Assembly (NCBI GenBank): GCA_041191405.1 | Contig: JBEEOW010000014.1 | Coordinates: forward strand, 33,171-97,170 | Direction of reading: 5' to 3' | DNA from: JBEEOW01 sp041191405 | GTDB lineage: Bacteria > Bacteroidota > Bacteroidia > Cytophagales > UBA9547 | Length of the DNA stretch: 64,000 bases | Shown: piece after piece, positions 17,759 through 25,462 of the stretch | How positions within the stretch are numbered: position 1 is the stretch's first letter | How the letters are laid out: each line of letters opens with the position of its first letter | Notes under the pieces: generated by a model | Database searches by the model: none | Seen by the model: the letters and a program-made list of their open reading frames with translations, nothing else | What the model was told of the DNA's origin: nothing | Made by a program: the position numbers and the translations under genes

Positions 17759-18241
17759 TTACAAAAGTTTTAAAATTGTTGATTCCATACTTTCTGGTTT
17801 TTGGTAAGGACCAAAACGTTTTACTGGTTTACCATTTTTGTCAATAACAAATTTTGTGAAATTCCATTTTATATTTCTACCGAAAATGCTGCCTAGTTTA
17901 GATTTTAAGTACACAAAAATGGGGTGTGCATTATCTCCATTTACATCAATTTTTTCAAATATAGGGAAACTAACTCCATAATTTATTTGACAAAACGATT
18001 CAATTTCGTTAGTATTTCCTGGCTCTTGGTTTCCAAATTGGTTACATGGGAATCCCAAAATTACCAAACCTTTGTCTTTATATTTTTTGTAAAGAGCCTC
18101 TAAACCTTCGTATTGAGGTGTTAATCCACATTTGCTAGCAGTGTTTACAACAATCACAACTTTGTTTTTAAAGTCGCCCATAGAAACTAATTGATTTTTA
18201 TTGTTTATAGCTTCTAAGTTATAAAATGATTCACTTTTCAT
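17759..18241 (-). CDS. Glutathione peroxidase family protein
   Basis: 160-residue thiol peroxidase reducing H2O2 and organic hydroperoxides; bacterial cysteine forms usually use thioredoxin as the reductant. The catalytic tetrad is visible: Cys38 in NTASKCGLTPQY, Gln near 72 in FPCNQFGNQEPG, and Trp and Asn near 126 in KWNFTKF. A second cysteine in FCQINYG (near residue 85) fits the resolving cysteine of the 2-Cys type. Length is normal and no signal peptide is seen. It is the first gene of a two-gene operon with the OhrR-like regulator. Confidence 0.95.
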   Translation of the reverse strand: MKSESFYNLEAINNKNQLVSMGDFKNKVVIVVNTASKCGLTPQYEGLEALYKKYKDKGLVILGFPCNQFGNQEPGNTNEIESFCQINYGVSFPIFEKIDVNGDNAHPIFVYLKSKLGSIFGRNIKWNFTKFVIDKNGKPVKRFGPYQKPESMESTILKLL

Positions 18242-18331
18242 GTTATATATACTTTAAGATTTAATCGTTTGCGATGTAAATATAGTTTAATTTTCAATTG
18301 AAATTTTAAAAAGTGAATATTTTAATAAAAA

Positions 18332-18361
18332 AAGCTCTTAAATGGGAAGATTTAAGAGCTT
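18332..18361 (-). terminator. Terminator downstream of the LA_2272-repeat gene
   Basis: A perfect 12-base stem (AAGCTCTTAAAT at 18332-18343, its complement at 18350-18361) with a six-base loop is followed on the minus strand by a T-run. It is placed 25 bases after the stop of the minus-strand gene at 18386. Confidence 0.75.
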
Positions 18362-18385
18362 AATTCAATGAATTTAAGATTGTTT

Positions 18386-19645
18386 TTAAAATTTAAAAGC
18401 AACACCTGCAGTAAATCCTAACCACATTTTTTGTTGATAATCTTTACTTTGGTTTGAGTATAGACTTTTGCTAGGCGTTTTTAAAACACTGTAAGTGCCA
18501 TTTGTTTGAGATTTTGAAAGAAGATAGTTAAATGTAGGTCCAGCCATTAATGAAAAGTGCTTACTAAATTGAAATTTATATGTTAGGTCTAATTTTGCAA
18601 GCAATTCAGGATCATCTGTTTTTTCATTAAAATTTTGTTTGAAAATACTGTTTGCTGTAGCATCAATTGCAATTTTATGTTTTGGTGATAATGTTGCGTA
18701 ACCTCCCCATCCTATGCCTGTTGAGTAAGCTTCAGTTGGGTTATTTGTAGTTTTTCCAACTTTGAAAATTGTATAAAAATGTTCAGTACCAACTTTAAAA
18801 TTCAAGTTATAAAACATTTCTCCTCCTGTTAATTCAAACTCAAACAAACCTTTTCTTACAATATTTAGGAAACCAATAGGGCACCCCTTTGAAACTGAAT
18901 CAGCAATATTTATAAAACCAATTTGTCCACCGTGTAAATATTGGGCAACGTTTACAAACCCCAATTGAAATCCATTCATTGATTTTCTTGCAATATTTAC
19001 ATTTGAAATTTGTGTGCCGGTAATACCTTTATGGGCATAATTTAAGTTTCCTGAAATTTGTAATCCAGTAACCGAATCTCTTGCAATATTGGTTATACCT
19101 GCAATATTTACACCTTCACTTTTCCCATTATGTAAATTGGCAATACCTGCAATGTGAATACCTTGTGCATTTTTTGAGGCAAAATTGGTGATTCCCGACA
19201 GAATAATACCTTTACTTTCTCCATGGGTAGCATTTACAATTCCTCCAAATTGAACTCCGTTTACATTGCCATTATTAAGGTTTATTAAACCTCCAATTTC
19301 TAAGCCTTCAACACCTCCATTAAATCCAAAATGAGTATTTAACGAAAAGTTATTTGGATGTAAAGGTGCATTTAAACCATTGGTTCCTAGAGGATAAATA
19401 AATGAAACTTGCGCTGGTATTGTTTTATGAGAAGTGTCGCTTTGGCGAGTCACATTTGAAACCCAATTATTAAACTTTTGTTTGTCAAATGTTAAAAACT
19501 GAGTGTCATTAGTTTTGGTATTCGTATCTTTTTTTTCAATAGTATTATTAACAATACTTGAATCAGATAATTGTAAGTTTGAAGCTTTAGCATTTAAAAA
19601 GCAGCTTATTATTACAATAGCGAGGGTGATTTTAAGGTTATTCAT
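18386..19645 (-). CDS. LA_2272-family surface-repeat protein
   Basis: 419-residue exported protein with signal peptide MNNLKITLAIVIISCFLNAKA. Residues ~115-270 are about eleven degenerate repeats of ~14-20 residues of the form G-hydrophobic-x-hydrophobic-(A/G/S)-G-hydrophobic-x-N (EGLEIGGLINL, NGVQFGGIVNA, QGIHIAGIANL, TGLQISGNLNY), the LA_2272 surface-repeat pattern, expected to stack as a beta-solenoid. Residues 275-419 are barrel-like, with GFLNIVRKG, a repeated GxGWGGYATL pattern and a terminal aromatic (GVAFKF). It is clearly related to the C-terminal two-thirds of the protein at 22307. A sigma-motif promoter lies ~240 bases upstream (19885-19911). Biochemical role unknown. Confidence 0.82.
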   Translation of the reverse strand: MNNLKITLAIVIISCFLNAKASNLQLSDSSIVNNTIEKKDTNTKTNDTQFLTFDKQKFNNWVSNVTRQSDTSHKTIPAQVSFIYPLGTNGLNAPLHPNNFSLNTHFGFNGGVEGLEIGGLINLNNGNVNGVQFGGIVNATHGESKGIILSGITNFASKNAQGIHIAGIANLHNGKSEGVNIAGITNIARDSVTGLQISGNLNYAHKGITGTQISNVNIARKSMNGFQLGFVNVAQYLHGGQIGFINIADSVSKGCPIGFLNIVRKGLFEFELTGGEMFYNLNFKVGTEHFYTIFKVGKTTNNPTEAYSTGIGWGGYATLSPKHKIAIDATANSIFKQNFNEKTDDPELLAKLDLTYKFQFSKHFSLMAGPTFNYLLSKSQTNGTYSVLKTPSKSLYSNQSKDYQQKMWLGFTAGVAFKF

Positions 19646-19702
19646 AGTTGTTATTTATTAAATAAAGGGTTGATTTATAGTTGTTAATGAGCTTGTTCTG
19701 AT

Positions 19703-19864
19703 TTATAATGAAATGAAAGAAGCAATAATAATAGTTCTAGAATGAGTACTAGATTCCTGCTTAGATTTATTCATTATTAAGTCAGAAATGATTTTGATTA
19801 TTGAAAATATATTTAAAATAATCATTGCTAATAGTTGGTATAAGGTGGTAATAAATTGTTTCAT
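19703..19864 (-). CDS. Possible 53-residue small membrane protein in the leader of the LA_2272 gene
   Basis: On the minus strand an ATG at 19864 opens 53 codons: MKQFITTLYQLLAMIILNIF, then SIIKIISDLIMNKSKQESST, HSRTIIIASFISL and stop. A hydrophobic helix (residues 8-30) is followed by a polar stretch and a short hydrophobic end. It begins about 20 bases after the GTC of the putative ECF promoter and ends 57 bases before the LA_2272 start, so it would be the first cistron of that transcript. No ribosome-binding site is convincing. It may be a real small protein, or chance. The remaining 19646-19990 gap holds only this and the promoter. Confidence 0.3.
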   Translation of the reverse strand: MKQFITTLYQLLAMIILNIFSIIKIISDLIMNKSKQESSTHSRTIIIASFISL

Positions 19865-19884
19865 ATTGTCCGTTTTTTGAGAAA

Positions 19885-19911
19885 GACAATCAAAGAAGAA
19901 ATTACCCCTAT
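19885..19911 (-). promoter_or_regulatory. Putative ECF-sigma promoter, site 1 (towards the LA_2272-repeat gene)
   Basis: Read on the minus strand: ATAGGGGTAA (GGGGTAA at 19902-19908), exactly 14 bases, then GTC at 19885-19887. Beyond the core, TTTGATTGTCT is shared with site 2. The layout (G-rich -35, about 14-16 bases, GTC -10) is that of ECF sigma promoters. Confidence 0.6.
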
Positions 19912-19990
19912 TCGAAATCTGAAAAAAAAATATTTTTTGTGAATAAATTATATTTGCTTAAGATTGTAAACACATCATTGTGAGGTAAAA

Positions 19991-20344
19991 ATGAATAATC
20001 ACGACGAACGAATAGCCAAAATGCTTTTTGCAACAGTTTACCCAATATACGTAACTAAATTGCAAAAAAAAGATAGAACAGAAGATGAATTACTAACAGT
20101 GATAACTTGGTTAACAGGTTTTGATAGCACACAAATTCAGGAGTTTATAGATAAGAGGAGCACATTTGAAGAGTTTTTTGAGGCTGCAAATATCAATGAA
20201 AATGCACATTTAATAACAGGAGTTATTTGTGGTTATAGAGTAGAAGAAATTGAAAATCCTTTGACTCAAAAAGTTAGATATTTAGATAAGTTAGTTGATG
20301 AATTAGCGAAGGGTAGAAAAATGAAAAAAATATTGAGAGGGTGA
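19991..20344 (+). CDS. DUF2200 family protein
   Basis: 117-residue cytosolic protein. The sequence follows the DUF2200 pattern almost throughout: RIAKMLFATVYPIYVTKLQKKDRTEDEL, ITWLTGFDSTQIQEFIDKRSTFEEFF, NAHLITGVICGYRVEEIENP, and the end VRYLDKLVDELAKGRKMKKILR. The fold is probably alpha-helical; the function is not known to me. It starts about 90 bases from site 1 on the opposite strand and seems independent of the sigma operon, from which it is separated by the inverted-repeat element. Confidence 0.9.
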   Translation: MNNHDERIAKMLFATVYPIYVTKLQKKDRTEDELLTVITWLTGFDSTQIQEFIDKRSTFEEFFEAANINENAHLITGVICGYRVEEIENPLTQKVRYLDKLVDELAKGRKMKKILRG

Positions 20345-20406
20345 ATAGTATAACATTAATTCTACTTTGTAACATTCAATTAATTGATACAACATTGAAA
20401 ATTTAA

Positions 20407-20552
20407 CACATAGAAACATAGGAAAAATTTTTTCTATGATTAACTATAGAAAATGTCAGCCTTTTCTTATTATTTATAATTAAATTTAAATGAAAGGTGG
20501 CATAGATAAAATCAAATTTTGATTTTTTAGATAAAACCTATGTTTCTATGTG
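20407..20552. repeat. MITE-like element with 16-base inverted ends
   Basis: Perfect inverted ends CACATAGAAACATAGG (20407-20422) and CCTATGTTTCTATGTG (20537-20552) bracket 114 bases. Inside are a smaller hairpin (TTTTCTAT ... ATAGAAAA near 20430-20455) and a palindrome AAAATCAAATTTTGATTTT near 20508-20526. No coding capacity. It looks like a non-autonomous mobile element or a REP-type structure in the 409-base gap between the DUF2200 gene and the sigma gene. Confidence 0.55.
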
Positions 20553-20628
20553 GTAAAAATTTGCTTAAATAAAATGTGTCAATGTAGTGAGAGTTAATTT
20601 TATTATTTTTCACTTTTTTCAAAACCCA

Positions 20629-20655
20629 ATAGGGGTAAACGCAATTTTGATTGTC
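20629..20655 (+). promoter_or_regulatory. Putative ECF-sigma promoter, site 2 (autoregulatory, before the sigma gene)
   Basis: ATAGGGGTAA (GGGGTAA at 20632-20638), 14 bases, then GTC at 20653-20655, with TTTGATTGTCT as in site 1. It lies ~100 bases upstream of the sigma gene's GTG start. A TATCTTTG box at 20731-20738 might be an additional housekeeping element but lacks a well-spaced -33 TTTG. Confidence 0.62.
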
Positions 20656-20753
20656 TATACTAAAATGAGGCTCCAATTTGCTAAATTCAGAGAAAAAAGT
20701 ATTTGTATAATAATTCATATAAAATCTTTCTATCTTTGTTTTTAACAATATTA

Positions 20754-21317
20754 GTGGAAAATAGTACTAAAATATCGACCAATCAAATTGTAGATTCAAA
20801 ATCAATTGAAGATGCATTTAAAGCTTTTTATAAGCCTTTGGTTAAGTATGCATTTAGTATTATTAAAGATAAAGACGAAGCTGAAGATTTAGTGCAACAG
20901 GTTTTTATGAATCTATTGCACAAACAAACAGACCTGCAAATTGAAATTTCATTGAGAGCGTATTTGTATAAAGCTGTATATCACAGTGCTTTGAATAAGG
21001 TAAAACAAAATGCAACTCGAATAAAATTAGATGTTAATTCTGTATCGGAAGATAAATTGAATTATCAAGAAATTTATCATGATACTGAATTACAAGAAAA
21101 AATTGAAGCTTCAATTGAAAGTTTGCCAGCTCAATGCGCACGAATTTTCAAAATGAGCCGATTTGAAGAACTTAAATATCAACAAATTGCCGACGAGTTA
21201 GGTTTGTCAATTAAAACAATTGAAAATCAAATGGGAAAAGCTTTGAAACTACTGAGAGTAAGTTTAAAAGACTTTTTGGTATTGCTGATATTTTTATGTA
21301 TTTGGAATATTAAATAG
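20754..21317 (+). CDS. ECF RNA polymerase sigma factor
   Basis: 187 residues from the GTG at 20754; I prefer this to the TTG at 20703, which would add a hydrophobic stretch (YKIFLSLFLTILV) foreign to sigma factors. Region 2 covers ~residues 15-85 (IEDAFKAFYKPLVKYAFSIIKDKDEAEDLVQQVFMNL, RAYLYKAVYHSALNKVKQ). Region 4 covers ~110-165 (SLPAQCARIFKMSRFEELKYQQIADELGLSIKTIENQMGKALKLLR). The C-terminal LVLLIFLCIWNIK is hydrophobic, as in many Bacteroidota FecI-like sigmas. The gene is followed 18 bases later by its FecR-type anti-sigma gene, and a putative self-recognised promoter is upstream. Confidence 0.93.
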   Translation: MENSTKISTNQIVDSKSIEDAFKAFYKPLVKYAFSIIKDKDEAEDLVQQVFMNLLHKQTDLQIEISLRAYLYKAVYHSALNKVKQNATRIKLDVNSVSEDKLNYQEIYHDTELQEKIEASIESLPAQCARIFKMSRFEELKYQQIADELGLSIKTIENQMGKALKLLRVSLKDFLVLLIFLCIWNIK

Positions 21318-21335
21318 AAAATTAAATACAAACAA

Positions 21336-22319
21336 TTGGAAAATATAAGTAACATAGACGATTTAATAAGCAAATTTTTGGTGGGGGAAGCCTCGCCTGA
21401 AGAAGCTATGTTATTGGATGATTGGAAAAATGCCAATGCTACCAATAATGCTTATTATTTAGAGTGTGAAAAAGTGTTTAATTTGATTGATAATCAAGCT
21501 GATATTGAGTTTGATACTGAAATTGCTTGGAATAAAATAAGTACACATCAAAAGGTTGAAGAAGTTAAAATTGTTCCAATTACAAAAAATAGATTTCCCT
21601 TATTCGCAGCGGCAGCTTCGGTAATAGTATTATTATGTATAGGTTTGTATTTTAGTGTTTTAAGAAATTCGGTATCAGGAAAAGTATCATATACAGCGTT
21701 AAATACTGAAATTAAACAAACGCTTAACGATTCAACTAAAACAGTGATTGCTCCTAATTCAAGTATAGATATTGAAGAAGGATTTAATACAAAACATAGA
21801 AATGTAAAACTAAAAGGTAGTGCCTATTTTGATATTAAACATGACGAAAAATTACCTTTTACAATTCAAATGGGTAAGTTTAATATTAAAGATATTGGTA
21901 CAAAATTCAATGTAAAAACATCAAAAGATAATGATTCTATTATAGTTTTGGTTTACGAGGGTATTGTGGAATTGTCAAACAATAAACAACAAAAAATTAC
22001 TTTAAATGCAAATCAATCAGGGTATTATATTGTATCTAAAGATGAAATTGCAAACCTTGATTTGTTAGATAAAAAATCAGTTTTGAATTTTAATTTTAAA
22101 AATGCTCGTCTACAAGAGGTTGTTACTCAATTGAGTGAAGCATACAATGTTAAAATTAAATTAGATAATAAAGGGCAATACGATTGTACTTATACTTCTC
22201 AATTTAAAAATGAAAAAATTGATGTAGTGTTAATGGTAATTACTGAAACTTTGGGTTTAGAATTAGTTGAAATTTCAAAAACTGAGTACATAATCAAAGG
22301 CTCAAAATGCGTGCAATAA
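21336..22319 (+). CDS. FecR family anti-sigma factor
   Basis: 327-residue inner-membrane protein. The start is probably TTG, no ATG being available before the conserved N-terminus. Residues 1-85 are the cytosolic sigma-binding part (ISKFLVGEASPEEAMLLDDWKN); 88-109 are one transmembrane helix; ~120-240 form the periplasmic FecR domain (FNTKHRNVKLKGSAYFDIKH, PFTIQMGKFNIKDIGTKFNVK, VLVYEGIVEL); 250-325 are the DUF4974-type end (LNFNFKNARLQEVVTQLSEAYNVKIKLD). Such proteins relay signals from an outer-membrane STN-bearing partner to the sigma factor. It overlaps the next gene by 13 bases, strong evidence for an operon. Confidence 0.93.
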   Translation: MENISNIDDLISKFLVGEASPEEAMLLDDWKNANATNNAYYLECEKVFNLIDNQADIEFDTEIAWNKISTHQKVEEVKIVPITKNRFPLFAAAASVIVLLCIGLYFSVLRNSVSGKVSYTALNTEIKQTLNDSTKTVIAPNSSIDIEEGFNTKHRNVKLKGSAYFDIKHDEKLPFTIQMGKFNIKDIGTKFNVKTSKDNDSIIVLVYEGIVELSNNKQQKITLNANQSGYYIVSKDEIANLDLLDKKSVLNFNFKNARLQEVVTQLSEAYNVKIKLDNKGQYDCTYTSQFKNEKIDVVLMVITETLGLELVEISKTEYIIKGSKCVQ

Positions 22320-24370
22320 AAGTTTATATTATTTTTTTGTTGATTACTTTTTCAAATATAGTTTTGGCTCAGAATAATGTACCAATTCTTGAAAAGAAAA
22401 TTAGTGTATCTGTTAGTAATCAGTTAATTGTAGATATTTTTAAAATTATTAATGAACAAACTGGAATCAATTTTTCGTACAATCCAAGTGTATTTAATGA
22501 TAAAAAAAGAATCACTCTAAATTATAAAAAAGTACCACTACGAGTAGTTTTAGATGCTATTTTTAAGGAAACTAATTGTTCTTATAAAATCAAGAAAAAT
22601 TATTTGTTAATTATACCTAATGTTTCAAAAAGTGCTCCTCAAAAAGTAAATGAAATACCAACACTTACACTTCGAGGATACATTTATAATAGTAAAGATA
22701 GTTCTGTAGTTGAAAATACTTCGGTTTACATAAAGGATGGTCGTTTTGCTGCGCTTACAAATCAATATGGTTATTTTGAATTGAAGGTAAATAAGTATAA
22801 ACAAACAGTAACTTTCAAGATTGCGAAAGAAAATTTTAAAGATACCACAATTACTATTTCTGGTACAGATAATCAGAGTTTTAATGTTTATTTGAATAAA
22901 ATAGAAAACCCTTTAATATCAAATTCATTTAAGTTTGATACTTTGAAGTATGATACAATTAAAAAAACAGAAATTGCATCAACTATTCCTGAGGTAAAAT
23001 CTGAAAATTCAGACTCTGTTTTTGTAAAAAAGTACATTAAATACATAGCCAAATTCAGAGATTTTCAACAAAATTTTGTGAACATAAAAGATACTTTACA
23101 AACTCAATTTGCATTTGCAATTTTACCGATGATAAGTACCAATAAGTTGTTGTCAATCAATACGGTAAATAGTTTTTCGTTGAATTTGTTAGTGGGTTAT
23201 TCAAAAGGCTCAAAAATATTAGAAATTGGAGGATTAGCAAATATAGATATTGGTAATATTGAAAATGTTCAAATTGCAGGGATAACTAATTTAGTAAAAG
23301 GCAATGTAAGTGGGGTTCAAATAGCAGGTATTGCTAATCATGTACATGGAAATGTGAAAGGCGTGCAGTCGTCTGGAATTTACAATTTAGTTACAGGGAA
23401 ATTTAATGGAGTACAATTAGGAGGTTCTGTAAATATTGTAAATGACGATTTTGAAGGTGTACAAATAGGATCAATAGTAAATAGTAATATCGCTTTTGGG
23501 AATTTTTTGAAACTGAAAAAATATAAAAAACTAAATTATCTTGATGGGTTTCAAATTTCTGGAGTTGTAAACTTAGCAGATAGTGTTAAAGGTTTTCAAG
23601 TTGCTGGAAATGTAAATTTAGTCAATAATATTCAGGGTTTTCAGATAGCAGGAAATGTAAATGCCGCAAGAGAAGTTAATGGATTTCAAATTGCTGGTTT
23701 AGTAAATTATGCAAATAGATTGAAAGGTTTTCAAATAACCTCTCTTGTTAATGTAGCTAAAGATACTTTAGAGGGTTTTCAAATAACTAGTTTGGTTAAT
23801 TTTGCTCGAAAATTAAAAGGTGTACAAATTGCATTAATAAATATTGCTGATTCCTGTGAAAGCGGAGCTCCGATTGGTTTGATTTCTTTTGTGAGAAAAG
23901 GTTTTAATAAATTGGAGTTTTCTTTATCTGAAATTTTTACCAATAAACTAACATTACGTACAGGTGTTGCAAAGTTTCATAATATTTTTGGTGTAGGAGC
24001 TAATTGGTCGGGAGGTAATGAGTTAGTTTTGTTAACTTATGGTTTAGGTTCCAAATTGCAATTATATAAAAAATGGTATTTCAATGCTGATATAACTTCA
24101 AGTAGAAACATTGAATTTACAAATAAAGTAGATAGAAATATACATTTGTATAAATTATTTGCCGGTATAGAGTTTCAGGTATTTAATAAACTTAGTTTCG
24201 TCGTTGGGCCAACAATCAATTTATTAAACATGGATATTAAAAAAGGAAACACCGAAAACTTAATTTCAATTTTACCACATCGTTTTTCTAGTTTTAGTGC
24301 CAAAACAGCTGATGGTGGTTTTACAACAAATCAATGGTGGTTTGGCTTACAAGGTGCTGTGAGATTTTGA
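22307..24370 (+). CDS. STN domain + carboxypeptidase-regulatory-like domain + LA_2272 surface repeats
   Basis: 687-residue exported protein with a signal peptide (residues 1-22). Residues ~28-105 are an STN domain (QLIVDIFKIINEQTGINFSY, VPLRVVLDAIFKETNCSYKI), the module by which TonB receptors touch FecR. Residues ~120-195 are a carboxypeptidase-regulatory-like beta-sandwich (LTLRGYIYNSKDSSVVENTSVYI). Residues ~285-515 hold about thirteen LA_2272-type repeats (NVQIAGITNLV, GVQIAGIANHV, GFQIAGNVNAA). Residues 520-687 are barrel-like, ending GAVRF. There is no plug domain, and the protein is too short for a SusC/FecA receptor. It stands where that receptor normally stands, after sigma and FecR. 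Confidence 0.87.
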   Translation: MRAIKVYIIFLLITFSNIVLAQNNVPILEKKISVSVSNQLIVDIFKIINEQTGINFSYNPSVFNDKKRITLNYKKVPLRVVLDAIFKETNCSYKIKKNYLLIIPNVSKSAPQKVNEIPTLTLRGYIYNSKDSSVVENTSVYIKDGRFAALTNQYGYFELKVNKYKQTVTFKIAKENFKDTTITISGTDNQSFNVYLNKIENPLISNSFKFDTLKYDTIKKTEIASTIPEVKSENSDSVFVKKYIKYIAKFRDFQQNFVNIKDTLQTQFAFAILPMISTNKLLSINTVNSFSLNLLVGYSKGSKILEIGGLANIDIGNIENVQIAGITNLVKGNVSGVQIAGIANHVHGNVKGVQSSGIYNLVTGKFNGVQLGGSVNIVNDDFEGVQIGSIVNSNIAFGNFLKLKKYKKLNYLDGFQISGVVNLADSVKGFQVAGNVNLVNNIQGFQIAGNVNAAREVNGFQIAGLVNYANRLKGFQITSLVNVAKDTLEGFQITSLVNFARKLKGVQIALINIADSCESGAPIGLISFVRKGFNKLEFSLSEIFTNKLTLRTGVAKFHNIFGVGANWSGGNELVLLTYGLGSKLQLYKKWYFNADITSSRNIEFTNKVDRNIHLYKLFAGIEFQVFNKLSFVVGPTINLLNMDIKKGNTENLISILPHRFSSFSAKTADGGFTTNQWWFGLQGAVRF

Positions 24371-24422
24371 TTTAAGTATAAGTTAAATTGTTATGAATAA
24401 ATAGTTTGTGTTTATGAAATAA

Positions 24423-24506
24423 ATTATAGAGACTTATTTAGAAAATACAGAACACTGGTACATCACTCCACAATTAGGTTTTATATGTGGTTTTGGTATT
24501 AGGTAA
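24423..24506 (+). pseudogene. C-terminal remnant of a barrel-type outer-membrane protein
   Basis: Twenty-seven codons without a start (preceded by ATG-AAA-stop) read as ETYLENTEHWYITPQLGF then ICGFGIR and a stop. The WYITPQLGF..GFGIR wording is a typical last strand of a small outer-membrane barrel with its terminal aromatic/charged end. It directly follows the STN-LA_2272 gene and immediately abuts a terminator, so it is probably the last piece of a deleted gene from the same unit. Confidence 0.45.
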
Positions 24507-24540
24507 AAAAAACCTCTTCGGATTTTTGAAGAGGTTTTTT
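24507..24540. terminator. Bidirectional rho-independent terminator
   Basis: Stem AAAAAACCTCTTC (24507-24519), eight-base loop, GAAGAGGTTTTTT (24528-24540). It serves the sigma-FecR-STN operon on the plus strand and the convergent gene at 24562 on the minus strand. Confidence 0.85.
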
Positions 24541-24561
24541 AGTAGATATAATAGTTGAAAT

Positions 24562-25332
24562 TTAGTCTTTATCAACTTTTGATTTTTCAATTTTCTTAGC
24601 AAGTTTTGCTAAAGATTTTGGCATTTTTTCTTTCATTTCAGCCAATAATTTTTCTGATGCATCCTGAACGTGTGGCATAATTTTTTTCACATCTAGTACT
24701 AAGCCTCCAGCACCCATAATTCCTCCGCTTGAAGTTTCGTATTCTTTTAATTTGAAAATACGTTTACCTTCTCTATTAAAAATTTTGATGTTAGCATATG
24801 CTTGTACTTTTTTGATTGTAATACCTCCAAAACCTACAGCATCAACAAGTTTAAATGAAAGGAATGCTACCATTACACCTTCAACATCTTTTGGCAAAAA
24901 TTCAAAAGACTTTTTAATTGCTTCTTCATCATCATAAATACCAAATGATGCAACAGGAATATAACCTTTAGCTGGAGTATAACTTGACACTACTCCATCA
25001 ACTACATCAAGAGATTTTGATTGAGCAAGACTTGAAACTTTTGATAAATCTGCGTAACCAGGTGCATTTATCACATCTTCTTTGGCTACAAATGGAAATG
25101 GAAATTCTTTCAATAATTCATTATTAATTACTGTTGCAAATTTTTCAACATAACCTTGAATGTTGAAAGACGAATCTTTCAATAATTTTTCGTACAATAA
25201 TTTGTCACTTGGATTATCACTCAAATTTCTATTACCATAAATAGAAATAACAGCAGCTTTATTTAGTTGAGCATAACTAACGCTATTTAAAACAATAGCT
25301 AAGAAAACAAATAGTTTAATTTTTTTTACCAT
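24562..25332 (-). CDS. Exported protein of unknown function
   Basis: 256-residue protein with signal peptide MVKKIKLFVFLAIVLNSVSYAQ. The mature part starts LNKAAVISIYGNRNLSD and contains YGDL-like alternating strands: AVISIYGNR, VVSSYTPAKGYIPVASFGIYDDE, GVMVAFLSFKLVDAVGFGG, AYANIKIFNREGKRIFKLKEYETSS. This resembles small periplasmic proteins with an alpha/beta sandwich, and the C-terminus is lysine-rich and helical (LLAEMKEKMPKSLAKLAKKIEKSK). No catalytic motif is recognisable. It converges on the sigma operon across a shared terminator and is monocistronic. Confidence 0.75.
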   Translation of the reverse strand: MVKKIKLFVFLAIVLNSVSYAQLNKAAVISIYGNRNLSDNPSDKLLYEKLLKDSSFNIQGYVEKFATVINNELLKEFPFPFVAKEDVINAPGYADLSKVSSLAQSKSLDVVDGVVSSYTPAKGYIPVASFGIYDDEEAIKKSFEFLPKDVEGVMVAFLSFKLVDAVGFGGITIKKVQAYANIKIFNREGKRIFKLKEYETSSGGIMGAGGLVLDVKKIMPHVQDASEKLLAEMKEKMPKSLAKLAKKIEKSKVDKD

Positions 25333-25462
25333 TTTTTTAGTTTTTAATGAATATTGCGAATGTAATAAATTAATAATGATTTGCTATTTTTCTATTTTAT
25401 TTTTTTTCATTTTAATGTCAAATATTTTTGTTTTGAATATTTTTTTATCATTTTCATATGTA

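Noticed and set aside
19865..19890. ATTGTC-N14-GACAAT inverted repeat as a possible operator
   Set aside because: Only six-base arms; one arm coincides with the GTC element of the promoter. Chance is likely in such AT-rich DNA, and site 2 has no matching second arm.
20731..20738. TATCTTTG as the main sigma-gene promoter
   Set aside because: No TTTG at the right distance (nearest is 25 bases upstream) and it would leave only a ~9-base leader; kept only as a possible secondary element.
20527..20748. Minus-strand 73-codon ORF upstream of the sigma gene
   Set aside because: Covers the putative sigma promoter and the end of the inverted-repeat element; protein has no recognisable features.
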